This document shows positions 44,383-51,237 of a DNA stretch of 51,237 nucleotides, piece by piece. The stretch is from Nocardioides sp. GTDB taxonomy: Bacteria > Actinomycetota > Actinomycetes > Propionibacteriales > Nocardioidaceae. Position 1 is the stretch's first letter, and every line of letters starts with the position of its first letter. The position numbers and the translations under genes are program-made. The stretch is from contig JAUYLL010000038.1 of assembly GCA_030698375.1 (NCBI GenBank), positions 1 to 51,237 of the forward strand, read 5' to 3'. The notes below the pieces were generated by a model. It was not told where the DNA came from, searched no databases, and saw nothing but the letters and a program-made list of their open reading frames with translations.

Positions 44383-45027
44383 ATGCGCATCGTCAAGCAC
44401 GGCCACGCGTGCGTCCGCCTCGAGACCGGGTCGTCGACGGTGGTCCTCGACCCGGGAGCGTTCACCGAGCCGGAGGCCGTCGACGGCGCCGACGCGGTGC
44501 TGCTCACCCACGAGCACGCCGACCACTACGACGTCGACCGGCTCCGCCGGGCCGACGCCCCGATCCACACCCACGCCGCGCTGGCCGACCAGATCGCCGC
44601 CGAGGCACCCGATCTCGCCGAGCGGACCCACGTGGTCGCCCCGGGGGAGGAGCGCGAGGTGGCGGGGCTGCACGTCCGCGCGGTGGGCGAGTGGCACGCC
44701 GTCATCCACGACGAGCTGCCCCGCGTCCACAACACCGGCTTCGTCGTCACCGCCGACGACCTGTCCGTCTACCACCCCGGCGACGCGTTCACCGTCCCCG
44801 GTGAAGCGGTCGACGTGCTGCTGCTGCCGGCGACGGCCCCGTGGAGCAAGGTGTCGGAGACGATCGACTTCGCCCGGGCCGTGGCCGCCCCGCGCACCCT
44901 CGCGATCCACGAGGCGATCTTCAGCGAGGCCGGCCGCGGCGTCATCGACGGCCACGTGCGGCGCTTCCTCGACGCGCTGGGGCTGGACTACCACCGCCTC
45001 GACCCGGGCGCGGATCTCCCGGGCTGA
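44383..45027 (+). CDS. MBL-fold metallohydrolase (UlaG-like)
   Basis: A 214-residue metallo-beta-lactamase-fold protein. It starts MRIVKHGHACVRLETG, with the metal motif LLTHEHADHYD (HxHxDH), a later GEWHAVIH, and YHPGDAF. The reaction is unknown. Start alternatives: ATG 44383 (leaderless) or GTG 44374 overlapping the menD stop as GTGA. Convergent with the alpha/beta hydrolase. Confidence 0.85.
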   Translation: MRIVKHGHACVRLETGSSTVVLDPGAFTEPEAVDGADAVLLTHEHADHYDVDRLRRADAPIHTHAALADQIAAEAPDLAERTHVVAPGEEREVAGLHVRAVGEWHAVIHDELPRVHNTGFVVTADDLSVYHPGDAFTVPGEAVDVLLLPATAPWSKVSETIDFARAVAAPRTLAIHEAIFSEAGRGVIDGHVRRFLDALGLDYHRLDPGADLPG

Positions 45028-45031
45028 TCTC

Positions 45032-45052
45032 CCGGCCCGGCGCCGGCTCGGG
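45032..45052. terminator. GC-rich palindrome between convergent genes
   Basis: Palindromic CCGGCGCCGG flanked by CCCG/CGGG fills the 25-bp gap between the metallohydrolase and the hydrolase. It may terminate both; no T-tract. Confidence 0.35.
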
Positions 45053-45910
45053 TCAGGAGCAGTCCCCGCCGATCCGGTCCGCCAGCGCAGCGGCTGCATC
45101 GAGCACCTCGGGACCGTGGACGAGCACCGGCTCGTTGTGGTCCGCCCCGGGCAGGACCACCTCGTCGACGTCGAGGCCGGCGTCGCGACCGGCGGCGGCG
45201 ACCTCCCGTGACTGCGTGGCCGGCACGATCGCGTCGGCGTCGCCCAGCACCACGGTGAACGGGGTTCCCGGCGCCGCGGCACCGAACCGGCCGACGGCGT
45301 CGGTCACGACGTACTCGTCGCGCAGCAGCGGGCCGGTCGGGGCGCCGTACACCGCGCGGGCCATGGCGGCGAGCGAGGTGAACGGGGAGCGCAGCAGCAC
45401 GGCGCCGGGCGGGTGCTCGGCGGCGAGGTCGGCGGCGACCGCCCCGCCGAGGCTCTCGCCGAAGTAGAGCAACCGGGCGGGCGCGATGCCCTCGTCGCGG
45501 GTGAGGAAGGCGTACGCCGCACGGGCGTCGCGGCGGGTGCCGGCCTCCGACGGGCTGCCCGGGTTGCCGCCATAGCCGCGGTAGTCGACCGCCAGCACGC
45601 CGAGCCCCTGCTCAGCGAGTCCGCGGACGAGCGCGGTGCGTCCCGCGCGGTTGCCCCCGTTGCCGGGCGTCAGCAGCACGGTCACCTCGCACTCCGGGCC
45701 GGCCGGGACGTACGACGCTCGCAGGTCCAGGTCGTCGGAGGTGCGCAGGACGACGTCGCGGGCACCCGGGAGGTCGGGCAGCAGCTCCTCGGTCGGCGGG
45801 ACGTCCGTGGCATCGGGGAAGTAGACGAGCGTGCGCTGGCCCGACCACAAGGCGGTGGCCACCAGTGCGGCGAGCCCCGTCAGCACCCCGGCGACCACCA
45901 GGATCTTCAT
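45053..45910 (-). CDS. Membrane-anchored alpha/beta hydrolase
   Basis: A 285-residue hydrolase: N-terminal membrane anchor (about 2-22), then an alpha/beta fold with oxyanion region LLTPGNGGNRAGR, VDYRGYGGNPG, nucleophile elbow LLYFGESLGGAVA (Ser in GESLGG), the acid in VVLGDADAIVP and the His in LPGADHNEPV. It resembles the BEM46/YqkD group; substrate unknown. The ATG at 45910 has GGGAGG about eleven bases upstream; a GTG at 45922 is also in frame. It follows menF on the same strand after 23 bp. Confidence 0.87.
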   Translation of the reverse strand: MKILVVAGVLTGLAALVATALWSGQRTLVYFPDATDVPPTEELLPDLPGARDVVLRTSDDLDLRASYVPAGPECEVTVLLTPGNGGNRAGRTALVRGLAEQGLGVLAVDYRGYGGNPGSPSEAGTRRDARAAYAFLTRDEGIAPARLLYFGESLGGAVAADLAAEHPPGAVLLRSPFTSLAAMARAVYGAPTGPLLRDEYVVTDAVGRFGAAAPGTPFTVVLGDADAIVPATQSREVAAAGRDAGLDVDEVVLPGADHNEPVLVHGPEVLDAAAALADRIGGDCS

Positions 45911-45933
45911 GCGGCGACGCACCTCCCTGCCCC

Positions 45934-47238
45934 TCAGTAGCCCGCGGTCAGTGCGTCGCGCACCGGCACGAACTTGGCCTGGGCCTCGGCCAGCTCCGCA
46001 GCGGGGTCGGAGTCGGCCACGATTCCGCAGCCGGCGAACAGCCGGACCGTGCGCTTGTCGGCCCCGACCTCGGCCGACCGCAGCGCGATGCCCCACTCGC
46101 CGTCACCGCGCGCGTCGATCCAGCCGACCGGGCCGGCGTACCGGCCGCGGTCCATGCCCTCGACCTCGGTGATGAGGGCGCGGGCGACGTCGGTCGGGGT
46201 GCCGCCCACCGCGGCGGAGGGGTGCAGGGCCGCGGCGAGCTCCAGCGAGCTGATCGGGTCGGTGTCGGGGACGACGCCGGCGACGTCGGTCGCCAGGTGC
46301 ATCACGTTGGGCAGGTGGAGCACGAACGGTGCCTCGGGCACATTCATCGAGTCGCAGTGGGGGTCGAGGGCGTCGGCGACCGAGCGCACGGCGTACTCGT
46401 GCTCCTCGAGGTCCTTCGAGGAGCGGGCGAGGGCCGCGGCCAGCGCTAGGTCGCGCTCGTCGTCGCCGGTACGGCGGATGGTGCCGGCCAGCACCCGGGA
46501 GGTGACGAGGCCGCGCTCGCAGCGCACGAGCATCTCGGGCGTGGCCCCGAAGAGCCCGTCGACGTGGAAGGTCCAGCACATGGGGTAGTCCGCGGCCAGC
46601 CGGCGCACCGGCCAGCGCACGTCGATCGGGGCGTCGGCGGTGGCGAGCAGGTCGCGTGCCAGCACGACCTTCTCGAGGTCGCCGGCGCCGATGCGGCGGA
46701 CGGCCTCGGCCACGACGGACTGCCAGCGCTCCCCGTCGAGGTGCGCGTCGGCGAAGGTGACGTCGGCCGGGGGGAGCGGCGCCTCCGTCGGCATGAGCGT
46801 CGGGGTGCTGCTGAGCGAGGCGCGCCCCACGGTGGTGACCCAGGTGAGCGATCCGCGACGGCCGACCACGACCTCGGGGACCACGAGCACCGAGTCGCCG
46901 GGGTCGTCGGCGAAGGCGAAGCTGCCGAACGCCACCAGCCCGGTGCCGGGCCTGTCGACCTCGTCGCGCACGACCGCGCTGCCCACCACGTCGGCCCACC
47001 AGGCCGCGGCGTCGGTGAACCGGCCGGGCCCCCGGGGATGCAGGACAGCGGCGCGGCCCCACCCGACGAGGCCGTCGCCCCGGCGTACCCAGGCGAGCGC
47101 GTCGTCGGTGGGGAGGAGTTCGAGGAGGGGACCGGGGTCGTCGACCCGCACGGTGCGCACGACCAGCGGGCCCGCCAGGTCGACAGGGCCGCGCGTGGGA
47201 TCCGCGTCGTCGTGGACGCTGTCGTGCCCGGTGCTCAC
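45934..47238 (-). CDS. menF: Isochorismate synthase
   Basis: Chorismate-binding enzyme making isochorismate, the entry to menaquinone. The 434 residues contain the catalytic core AGDLEKVVLARDLLATA, FGATPEMLVRCERGLVTS, LAGTIRRTGDDERDLA, SSKDLEEHEY, LHPSAAVGGTPTD and the C-terminal RLFAGCGIVADSDPAAEL. GTG at 47238 with TAGGCT seven bases upstream. Divergent from menG. An entC-type siderophore role is possible but the men context favours MenF. Confidence 0.92.
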   Translation of the reverse strand: MSTGHDSVHDDADPTRGPVDLAGPLVVRTVRVDDPGPLLELLPTDDALAWVRRGDGLVGWGRAAVLHPRGPGRFTDAAAWWADVVGSAVVRDEVDRPGTGLVAFGSFAFADDPGDSVLVVPEVVVGRRGSLTWVTTVGRASLSSTPTLMPTEAPLPPADVTFADAHLDGERWQSVVAEAVRRIGAGDLEKVVLARDLLATADAPIDVRWPVRRLAADYPMCWTFHVDGLFGATPEMLVRCERGLVTSRVLAGTIRRTGDDERDLALAAALARSSKDLEEHEYAVRSVADALDPHCDSMNVPEAPFVLHLPNVMHLATDVAGVVPDTDPISSLELAAALHPSAAVGGTPTDVARALITEVEGMDRGRYAGPVGWIDARGDGEWGIALRSAEVGADKRTVRLFAGCGIVADSDPAAELAEAQAKFVPVRDALTAGY

Positions 47239-47245
47239 CCTCGCG

Positions 47246-47296
47246 AGCCTACGACCGTCGCCCCACCGGGGGCCGCGGTGGGTTCCCGCCTAGGCT
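47246..47296. promoter_or_regulatory. Divergent leaderless menF / menG promoters
   Basis: Minus strand TAGGCT (47251-47246), seven bases before GTG 47238. Plus strand TAGGCT (47291-47296), six bases before GTG 47303. The two -10 boxes are identical. Confidence 0.6.
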
Positions 47297-47302
47297 GGCG
47301 GC

Positions 47303-47992
47303 GTGACCCGAGCCTCCCTCGCCAAGGACCCCCAGGACGTCGTCGCGATGTTCGACGACGTCGCCCGGCGCTACGACATCACCAACGACGTCCTCTCGCT
47401 GGGCCAGGACCGGCGTTGGCGCAGCGCAGTCACCGAGGCGGTCGACCCGTCGTACGGCGAGCGGGTGCTCGACCTCGCCGCCGGCACCGGCACCTCCAGC
47501 GTCCCGTTCCGCGACCGGGGTGCGTACGTCGTCCCGTGCGACTTCTCCCAGGGCATGCTGAAGGTTGGCAAGAAGGCCCGTCCGCGGCTCCCCTTCGTGG
47601 CCGGTGACGGCATGCGGCTGCCGTTCCGCGACGGGACCTTCGACGCGGTGACCATCTCCTTCGGCCTGCGCAACATCGTCGACCCGGAGGCGGGGCTGGC
47701 GGAGATGCGTCGCGTCACCCGGCCCGGGGGCCGACTGGTGGTCTGCGAGTTCAGCACCCCGACCTGGGGGCCGTTGCGCACCGTCTACCTGGAGTACCTG
47801 ATGAAGGCGCTCCCGACGGTGGCGCGTGCGGTCTCCTCGAGCCCGGACGCCTACGTCTACCTCGCGGAGTCGATTCGCGCCTGGCCCGATCAGCGCGGGC
47901 TCGCCGACAAGATCGTCGCGGCCGGCTGGGGGCAGGTCCGCTGGCGGAACCTGTCGGGCGGCATCGTCGCGCTCCACCACGCCACCGCCTGA
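47303..47992 (+). CDS. menG: Demethylmenaquinone methyltransferase
   Basis: Methylates demethylmenaquinone with SAM, the last step of the pathway. The 229 residues carry the UbiE/MenG signature: [20 protein letters not shown], motif [16 protein letters not shown], and [20 protein letters not shown]. Leaderless GTG start. It is followed by 221 bp of regulatory sequence before nuoA. Confidence 0.95.
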   Translation: MTRASLAKDPQDVVAMFDDVARRYDITNDVLSLGQDRRWRSAVTEAVDPSYGERVLDLAAGTGTSSVPFRDRGAYVVPCDFSQGMLKVGKKARPRLPFVAGDGMRLPFRDGTFDAVTISFGLRNIVDPEAGLAEMRRVTRPGGRLVVCEFSTPTWGPLRTVYLEYLMKALPTVARAVSSSPDAYVYLAESIRAWPDQRGLADKIVAAGWGQVRWRNLSGGIVALHHATA

Positions 47993-48022
47993 CCGTCGTC
48001 ACGACCCCTGCAGGTCGGCGAA

Positions 48023-48047
48023 TTACGCAACGTTCTCCTTGCGATAA
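48023..48047. promoter_or_regulatory. AT-rich inverted repeat upstream of nuo
   Basis: TTACGCAA (48023-48030) and TTGCGATAA (48039-48047) form imperfect arms around CGTTCTCC, standing out as AT-rich. It could be a regulator site or part of an upstream promoter (GATAAA at its right edge). Identity unknown. Confidence 0.3.
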
Positions 48048-48111
48048 AGGCCCAGGTCAGCCCCTGTTTTCGCCTCGCCCCCCACGGGTCGCGCGTACCA
48101 GGAGGCGTGTC

Positions 48112-48117
48112 TAGACT
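48112..48117 (+). promoter_or_regulatory. Probable -10 of the nuo operon
   Basis: TAGACT, giving a start near 48124 and a leader of about 90 nt before nuoA. No clear -35 is visible. Confidence 0.4.
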
Positions 48118-48133
48118 GTGGCTCGCGACACCT

Positions 48134-48151
48134 AAGTGAAACGATTCACAA
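48134..48151 (+). promoter_or_regulatory. Rex-type operator in the nuo leader
   Basis: AAGTGAAACGATTCACAA matches the Rex operator arms TTGTGAA-N4-TTCACAA at 12 of 14 arm positions; the right arm is perfect. It lies about 17 nt after the probable -10, where bound Rex could act as a road-block. Streptomyces Rex is recalled to control nuo. Confidence 0.7.
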
Positions 48152-48213
48152 CCTCACGATCTCCCCCTCACGCGCCCACGCGGAGCGGGGTCGTGGAGAA
48201 GGAGGGCGAAGGG

Positions 48214-48573
48214 ATGGAGCTCTACACTCCGGTCCTCGCGCTGGGCGCCCTGGCCGCGGGCTTCGCGGTCTTCTCGGTCGTGATGAGCAACTTCACCGGG
48301 CCGAAGCGGTACAACCGCGTGCGCCTCGACTCCTACGAGTGCGGCATCGAGCCGACGCCGCAGCCCTACGGTGGTGGCCGCATCCCGGTGAAGTACTACA
48401 CCGTGGCGATGACCTTCATCATCTTCGACGTCGAGATCATGTTCCTCGTCCCGTGGGCCGTCTACTTCGACGAGCTGCGCTGGTTCGGGCTGATCGCCGT
48501 CGTCCTCTTCCTCTTCAACATCACTGCTGCGTACGCCTACGAGTGGCGTCGCGGCGGTCTCGACTGGGACTGA
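48214..48573 (+). CDS. nuoA: NADH-quinone oxidoreductase subunit A
   Basis: A 119-residue membrane subunit of complex I with three helices. Conserved [34 protein letters not shown] and [12 protein letters not shown] are present. The ATG at 48214 has GGAGG nine bases upstream; the frame opens earlier, through the operator region, and that part is rejected. First gene of the nuo operon. Confidence 0.96.
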   Translation: MELYTPVLALGALAAGFAVFSVVMSNFTGPKRYNRVRLDSYECGIEPTPQPYGGGRIPVKYYTVAMTFIIFDVEIMFLVPWAVYFDELRWFGLIAVVLFLFNITAAYAYEWRRGGLDWD

Positions 48574-48586
48574 AGGCAGGACTGAC

Positions 48587-49141
48587 ATGGGTGTCGAGGA
48601 GAAGCTCCCCAGCGGGGTGCTGCTGACCACGGTCGAGGACGTGGCCGGCTACTTCCGCAAAGCGTCGTTCTGGCCGGCGACCTTCGGGCTGGCCTGCTGC
48701 GCGATCGAGATGATGACCTCGGGCGGGCCGAAGTACGACCTCGCCCGCTTCGGTATGGAGGTCTTCCGTGCGTCCCCGCGCCAGGCCGACCTGATGATCG
48801 TCGCCGGTCGGGTGAGCCAGAAGATGGCTCCCGTCCTGCGCCAGATCTACGACCAGATGGCCGAGCCCAAGTGGGTGCTCGCGATGGGTGTCTGCGCCAG
48901 CTCCGGCGGCATGTTCAACAACTACGCGATCGTCCAGGGCGTCGACCACGTCGTCCCGGTCGACATGTACCTCCCCGGTTGCCCACCGCGCCCGGAGATG
49001 CTCATCGACGCGATCCTCAAGCTCCACGCCCAGGTCCAGGACACCAAGCTCGGCGCGAACCGCCAGGCGCAGATCGCCGAGCTCGAGGCCGAGGGTCTGG
49101 TGTCCCTGCCGACCTCCGCCCAGAAGGGCCTGCTCCTGTGA
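48587..49141 (+). CDS. nuoB: NADH-quinone oxidoreductase subunit B
   Basis: The 184-residue subunit holding the terminal Fe-S cluster N2. Ligands are visible as C37-C38 ([10 protein letters not shown]), C103 ([11 protein letters not shown]) and C132 ([10 protein letters not shown]). ATG 13 bp after nuoA. Confidence 0.97.
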   Translation: MGVEEKLPSGVLLTTVEDVAGYFRKASFWPATFGLACCAIEMMTSGGPKYDLARFGMEVFRASPRQADLMIVAGRVSQKMAPVLRQIYDQMAEPKWVLAMGVCASSGGMFNNYAIVQGVDHVVPVDMYLPGCPPRPEMLIDAILKLHAQVQDTKLGANRQAQIAELEAEGLVSLPTSAQKGLLL

Positions 49142-49917
49142 CCGACGACAAGCCCGCCGCACCCAGCGGCATCCCTGCCGACGGGTCCATCACCCCGGGC
49201 ACCAACCCTGACGCCACCGGGCAGATGCCCGAGAACCTGCCGGTCGACCGCGAGTCCCTGACCACCCAGCCGCTGGCGACCCGCCGCGGGATGTTCGGCA
49301 CCCAGGACACCGGCGACACCTCCGGCTACGGCGGCCTCGTCAAGCCGGTGGCGATGCCCGGCGCGACGTCCCGCCCGTACGGCGGCTGGTTCGACGCCGT
49401 CGCCGACGCGCTCGAGGCGCGGCTGCGTGACGCCGGCGTGGAGAGAGCGGTCGACAAGGTCGTCGTGCACCGCGGCGAGATCACCTTCCACGTCCGCCGC
49501 GAGGACCTCGCGGTCGTGGCCCGCACCCTGCGCGACGACGAGGCGCTGCGCTTCGAGTTCTGCGCCGGGGTGAGCGGCGTCCACTACCCCGAGGACACCG
49601 GCCGCGAGCTGCACGCGGTCTACCACCTGCTCTCGATGACCCACAACCGCCGGATCCGGCTCGAGGTGACCTGCCCCGACGCCGACCCGCACATCCCGTC
49701 GGTGGTCGCGACGTACCCCACCAACGACTGGCACGAGCGCGAGGCCTACGACTTCTTCGGGATCATCTTCGACGGCCACCCCGCGCTCACCCGCATCCAG
49801 ATGCCCGACGACTGGCCGGGCCACCCGCAGCGCAAGGACTACCCCCTCGGCGGCATCCCCGTCGAGTACAAGGGCGCCGAGGTCCCGCCGCCCGACACCC
49901 GGAGGGCCTACCACTGA
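49138..49917 (+). CDS. nuoC: NADH-quinone oxidoreductase subunit C
   Basis: A 259-residue peripheral-arm subunit. The N-terminal 75 residues are polar and variable (an actinobacterial-type extension); the conserved core follows with [33 protein letters not shown] and the signature [19 protein letters not shown] overlaps the nuoB stop, and the nuoD ATG overlaps its own stop by 1 bp. Confidence 0.95.
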   Translation: MTDDKPAAPSGIPADGSITPGTNPDATGQMPENLPVDRESLTTQPLATRRGMFGTQDTGDTSGYGGLVKPVAMPGATSRPYGGWFDAVADALEARLRDAGVERAVDKVVVHRGEITFHVRREDLAVVARTLRDDEALRFEFCAGVSGVHYPEDTGRELHAVYHLLSMTHNRRIRLEVTCPDADPHIPSVVATYPTNDWHEREAYDFFGIIFDGHPALTRIQMPDDWPGHPQRKDYPLGGIPVEYKGAEVPPPDTRRAYH

Positions 49918-51237
49918 TGGTCTCGACAAGCTCGAACAACGACCCGTACGCCGCCTTCGAGGCCGACGCCGCCGAGACGTCGTCCGGTCGCGTCTTCACC
50001 GTCACCGGCCAGGACTGGGACTCCGTGGTCCAGGGCGTCGCGGGCGCCGTCGACGAGGGCGAGGAGCGCGTCGTCGTCAACATGGGGCCTCAGCACCCCT
50101 CCACGCACGGCGTGCTCCGCCTCATCCTCGAGCTCGAGGGCGAGACGGTCACCGAGGCCCGCTGCGGCATCGGCTACCTGCACACCGGCATCGAGAAGAA
50201 CATGGAGTACCGCTCCTGGGTGCAGGGGACGACCTTCTGCACCCGGATGGACTACCTCGCGCCGTTCTACAACGAGGCCACCTACTGCCTGGGCGTCGAG
50301 CGCCTGCTGGACATCGAGGCCGACATCCCGGAGAAGGCCCAGGTCATCCGGGTCCTCCTCATGGAGCTCAACCGCATCTCCTCCCACCTCGTCGCGATCG
50401 CGACCGGCGGCATGGAGCTCGGCGCACTGACGGTGATGACGATCGGCTTCCGCGAGCGCGAGCTGGTGCTCGACCTGTTCGAGCTCATCACCGGCCTGCG
50501 GATGAACCACGCGTTCATCCGGCCCGGTGGCGTCGCCCAGGACCTCCCGCCGGGTGCGCTCGACGAGGTCCGCGACTTCATCACCCTGATGAACAAGCGC
50601 CTCCCGGAGTACGCCGCACTCTGCAACGAGAACCCCATCTTCAAGGGGCGCCTCCAGGGCGTCGGCCACCTGGACCTCGCCGGCTGCATGGCGCTCGGCA
50701 TCACGGGTCCGGCGCTGCGCTCGACCGGCCTGCCCTGGGACCTCCGCAAGTCCGAGCCCTACTGCGGCTACGAGGACTACGACTTCGAGGTCCAGACCTG
50801 GGACACCTCGGACGCCTACGGTCGCTTCCGGATCCGGGTCAACGAGATGCACGAGTCGCTCAAGATCGTCCAGCAGTGCGTCGACCGGCTCTCCGGCCTC
50901 GAGGGCGCGCCGGTGATGGTCGCCGACAAGAAGATCGCCTGGCCCAGCCAGCTGGCGATCGGCAGCGACGGCATGGGCAACAGCCTCGACCACATCCGCC
51001 ACATCATGGGCGAGTCCATGGAGGCGTTGATCCACCACTTCAAGCTGGTCACCGAGGGCTTCCGGGTCCCGCCGGGCCAGGCCTACGTCCCGGTGGAGTC
51101 GCCGCGCGGCGAGCTCGGCGCGCACGTGGTCTCCGACGGCGGCACCCGCCCGTTCCGGGCGCACTTCCGTGACCCGTCCTTCACCAACCTGCAGGCCACG
51201 AGCGTGATGAGCGAGGGAGGCATGGTCGCCGACATCA
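49917..51237 (+). CDS. nuoD: NADH-quinone oxidoreductase subunit D (cut by the window end)
   Basis: The first 440 codons of NuoD, near the full family length; the stop lies beyond the window. Core motifs: [53 protein letters not shown], and [16 protein letters not shown]. It forms part of the quinone site with NuoB. The first 45 or so residues precede the conserved core, and the extreme N-terminus (MVSTSSNND) is encoded by a sequence resembling a dispersed TCGAC-type repeat. Confidence 0.95.
   Translation, partial: MVSTSSNNDPYAAFEADAAETSSGRVFTVTGQDWDSVVQGVAGAVDEGEERVVVNMGPQHPSTHGVLRLILELEGETVTEARCGIGYLHTGIEKNMEYRSWVQGTTFCTRMDYLAPFYNEATYCLGVERLLDIEADIPEKAQVIRVLLMELNRISSHLVAIATGGMELGALTVMTIGFRERELVLDLFELITGLRMNHAFIRPGGVAQDLPPGALDEVRDFITLMNKRLPEYAALCNENPIFKGRLQGVGHLDLAGCMALGITGPALRSTGLPWDLRKSEPYCGYEDYDFEVQTWDTSDAYGRFRIRVNEMHESLKIVQQCVDRLSGLEGAPVMVADKKIAWPSQLAIGSDGMGNSLDHIRHIMGESMEALIHHFKLVTEGFRVPPGQAYVPVESPRGELGAHVVSDGGTRPFRAHFRDPSFTNLQATSVMSEGGMVADI
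49918..49935. repeat. REP-like fragment at the nuoD start
   Basis: TGGTCTCGACAAGCTCGA lies across the nuoD start codon. From memory, TGGTCTCGACAAGCTCGACCA-type elements are frequent in Nocardioides-like genomes; here the right arm (ACAA instead of CCA) has decayed. No second copy was noticed in this window. Confidence 0.3.

Noticed and set aside
45013-45041. Direct repeat GATCTCCCGG twice at the end of the MBL gene
   Set aside because: Only two short adjacent copies, with no sign of a larger repeat family.

Overview
The window is a very GC-rich (roughly 70 % or more by eye) stretch of actinobacterial chromosome. Codon use, gene content and gene order point to Nocardioides or a close relative of that family; this placement is an inference from recalled gene orders, since no search was possible. 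Gene order follows the core-genome path known from Mycobacterium (the Rv0496 to Rv0558 region: ppx, isomerase, proC, small HTH protein, bS22, galE-like, plsC-like, serB-like, glutaredoxin, hemACDB, hemL, resA/ccdA/resB/ccsB, menA/E/C/D/F/G) and from Streptomyces (the bldN/rsbN/rex/hem region). About 48 protein genes were found. No rRNA, tRNA, CRISPR array, insertion sequence or prophage was seen, and no gene-free stretch exceeds 300 bases.

Layout. 1-5 kb: a membrane-anchored hypothetical protein, the DNA-integrity pair disA and radA, and a LacI-type regulator. 4.8-8.8 kb: methyltransferase, glyoxalase-fold protein, Cys-rich conserved protein, Ppx/GppA phosphatase and a sugar-phosphate-isomerase-like TIM barrel. 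8.9-14.7 kb: proline dehydrogenase, proC, an AcuC-like deacetylase, a small HTH protein, the 33-residue ribosomal protein bS22, a NAD-dependent epimerase-like protein and a PlsC-like acyltransferase. 14.8-18.1 kb (minus strand): a serB-like HAD hydrolase, an ECF sigma factor that looks like the Streptomyces developmental sigma factor BldN, and a DUF5667-type membrane protein in the position of its anti-sigma factor RsbN. 18.1-26 kb: AMP-ligase, glutaredoxin-like protein and the rex-hemA-hemC-hemD(cobA fusion)-hemB operon. 26-30.5 kb: a TetR-controlled module (BVMO-type monooxygenase, acetoacetate-decarboxylase-like protein, divergent ChoD-like GMC oxidoreductase) lying inside the heme region. 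30.6-38.2 kb: lytic transglycosylase, hemL, histidine phosphatase and the System II cytochrome c maturation genes. 38.2-48 kb: small membrane proteins and menaquinone synthesis (thioesterase-menA, menE-menC-menD, MBL protein, alpha/beta hydrolase, menF, menG). 48-51.2 kb: the start of the complex I operon (nuoA, B, C and a truncated nuoD).

Functionally, about 30 kb is devoted to building a respiratory chain: heme, cytochrome c maturation, menaquinone and complex I. The redox sensor Rex is encoded here, and Rex-type operators can be read in front of rex-hem and in front of nuo.

The non-coding signals are the most interesting part. About sixteen genes start 6-8 nt after a TANNNT-like -10 hexamer, implying leaderless mRNAs. 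An 80-bp element with a perfect palindrome occurs twice, both times between convergent genes. A Rex operator covers the rex promoter and a second one sits in the nuo leader. An ECF-type (BldN-like) promoter precedes the rsbN-like gene. A 23-bp TetR operator contains the -35 elements of two divergent promoters.
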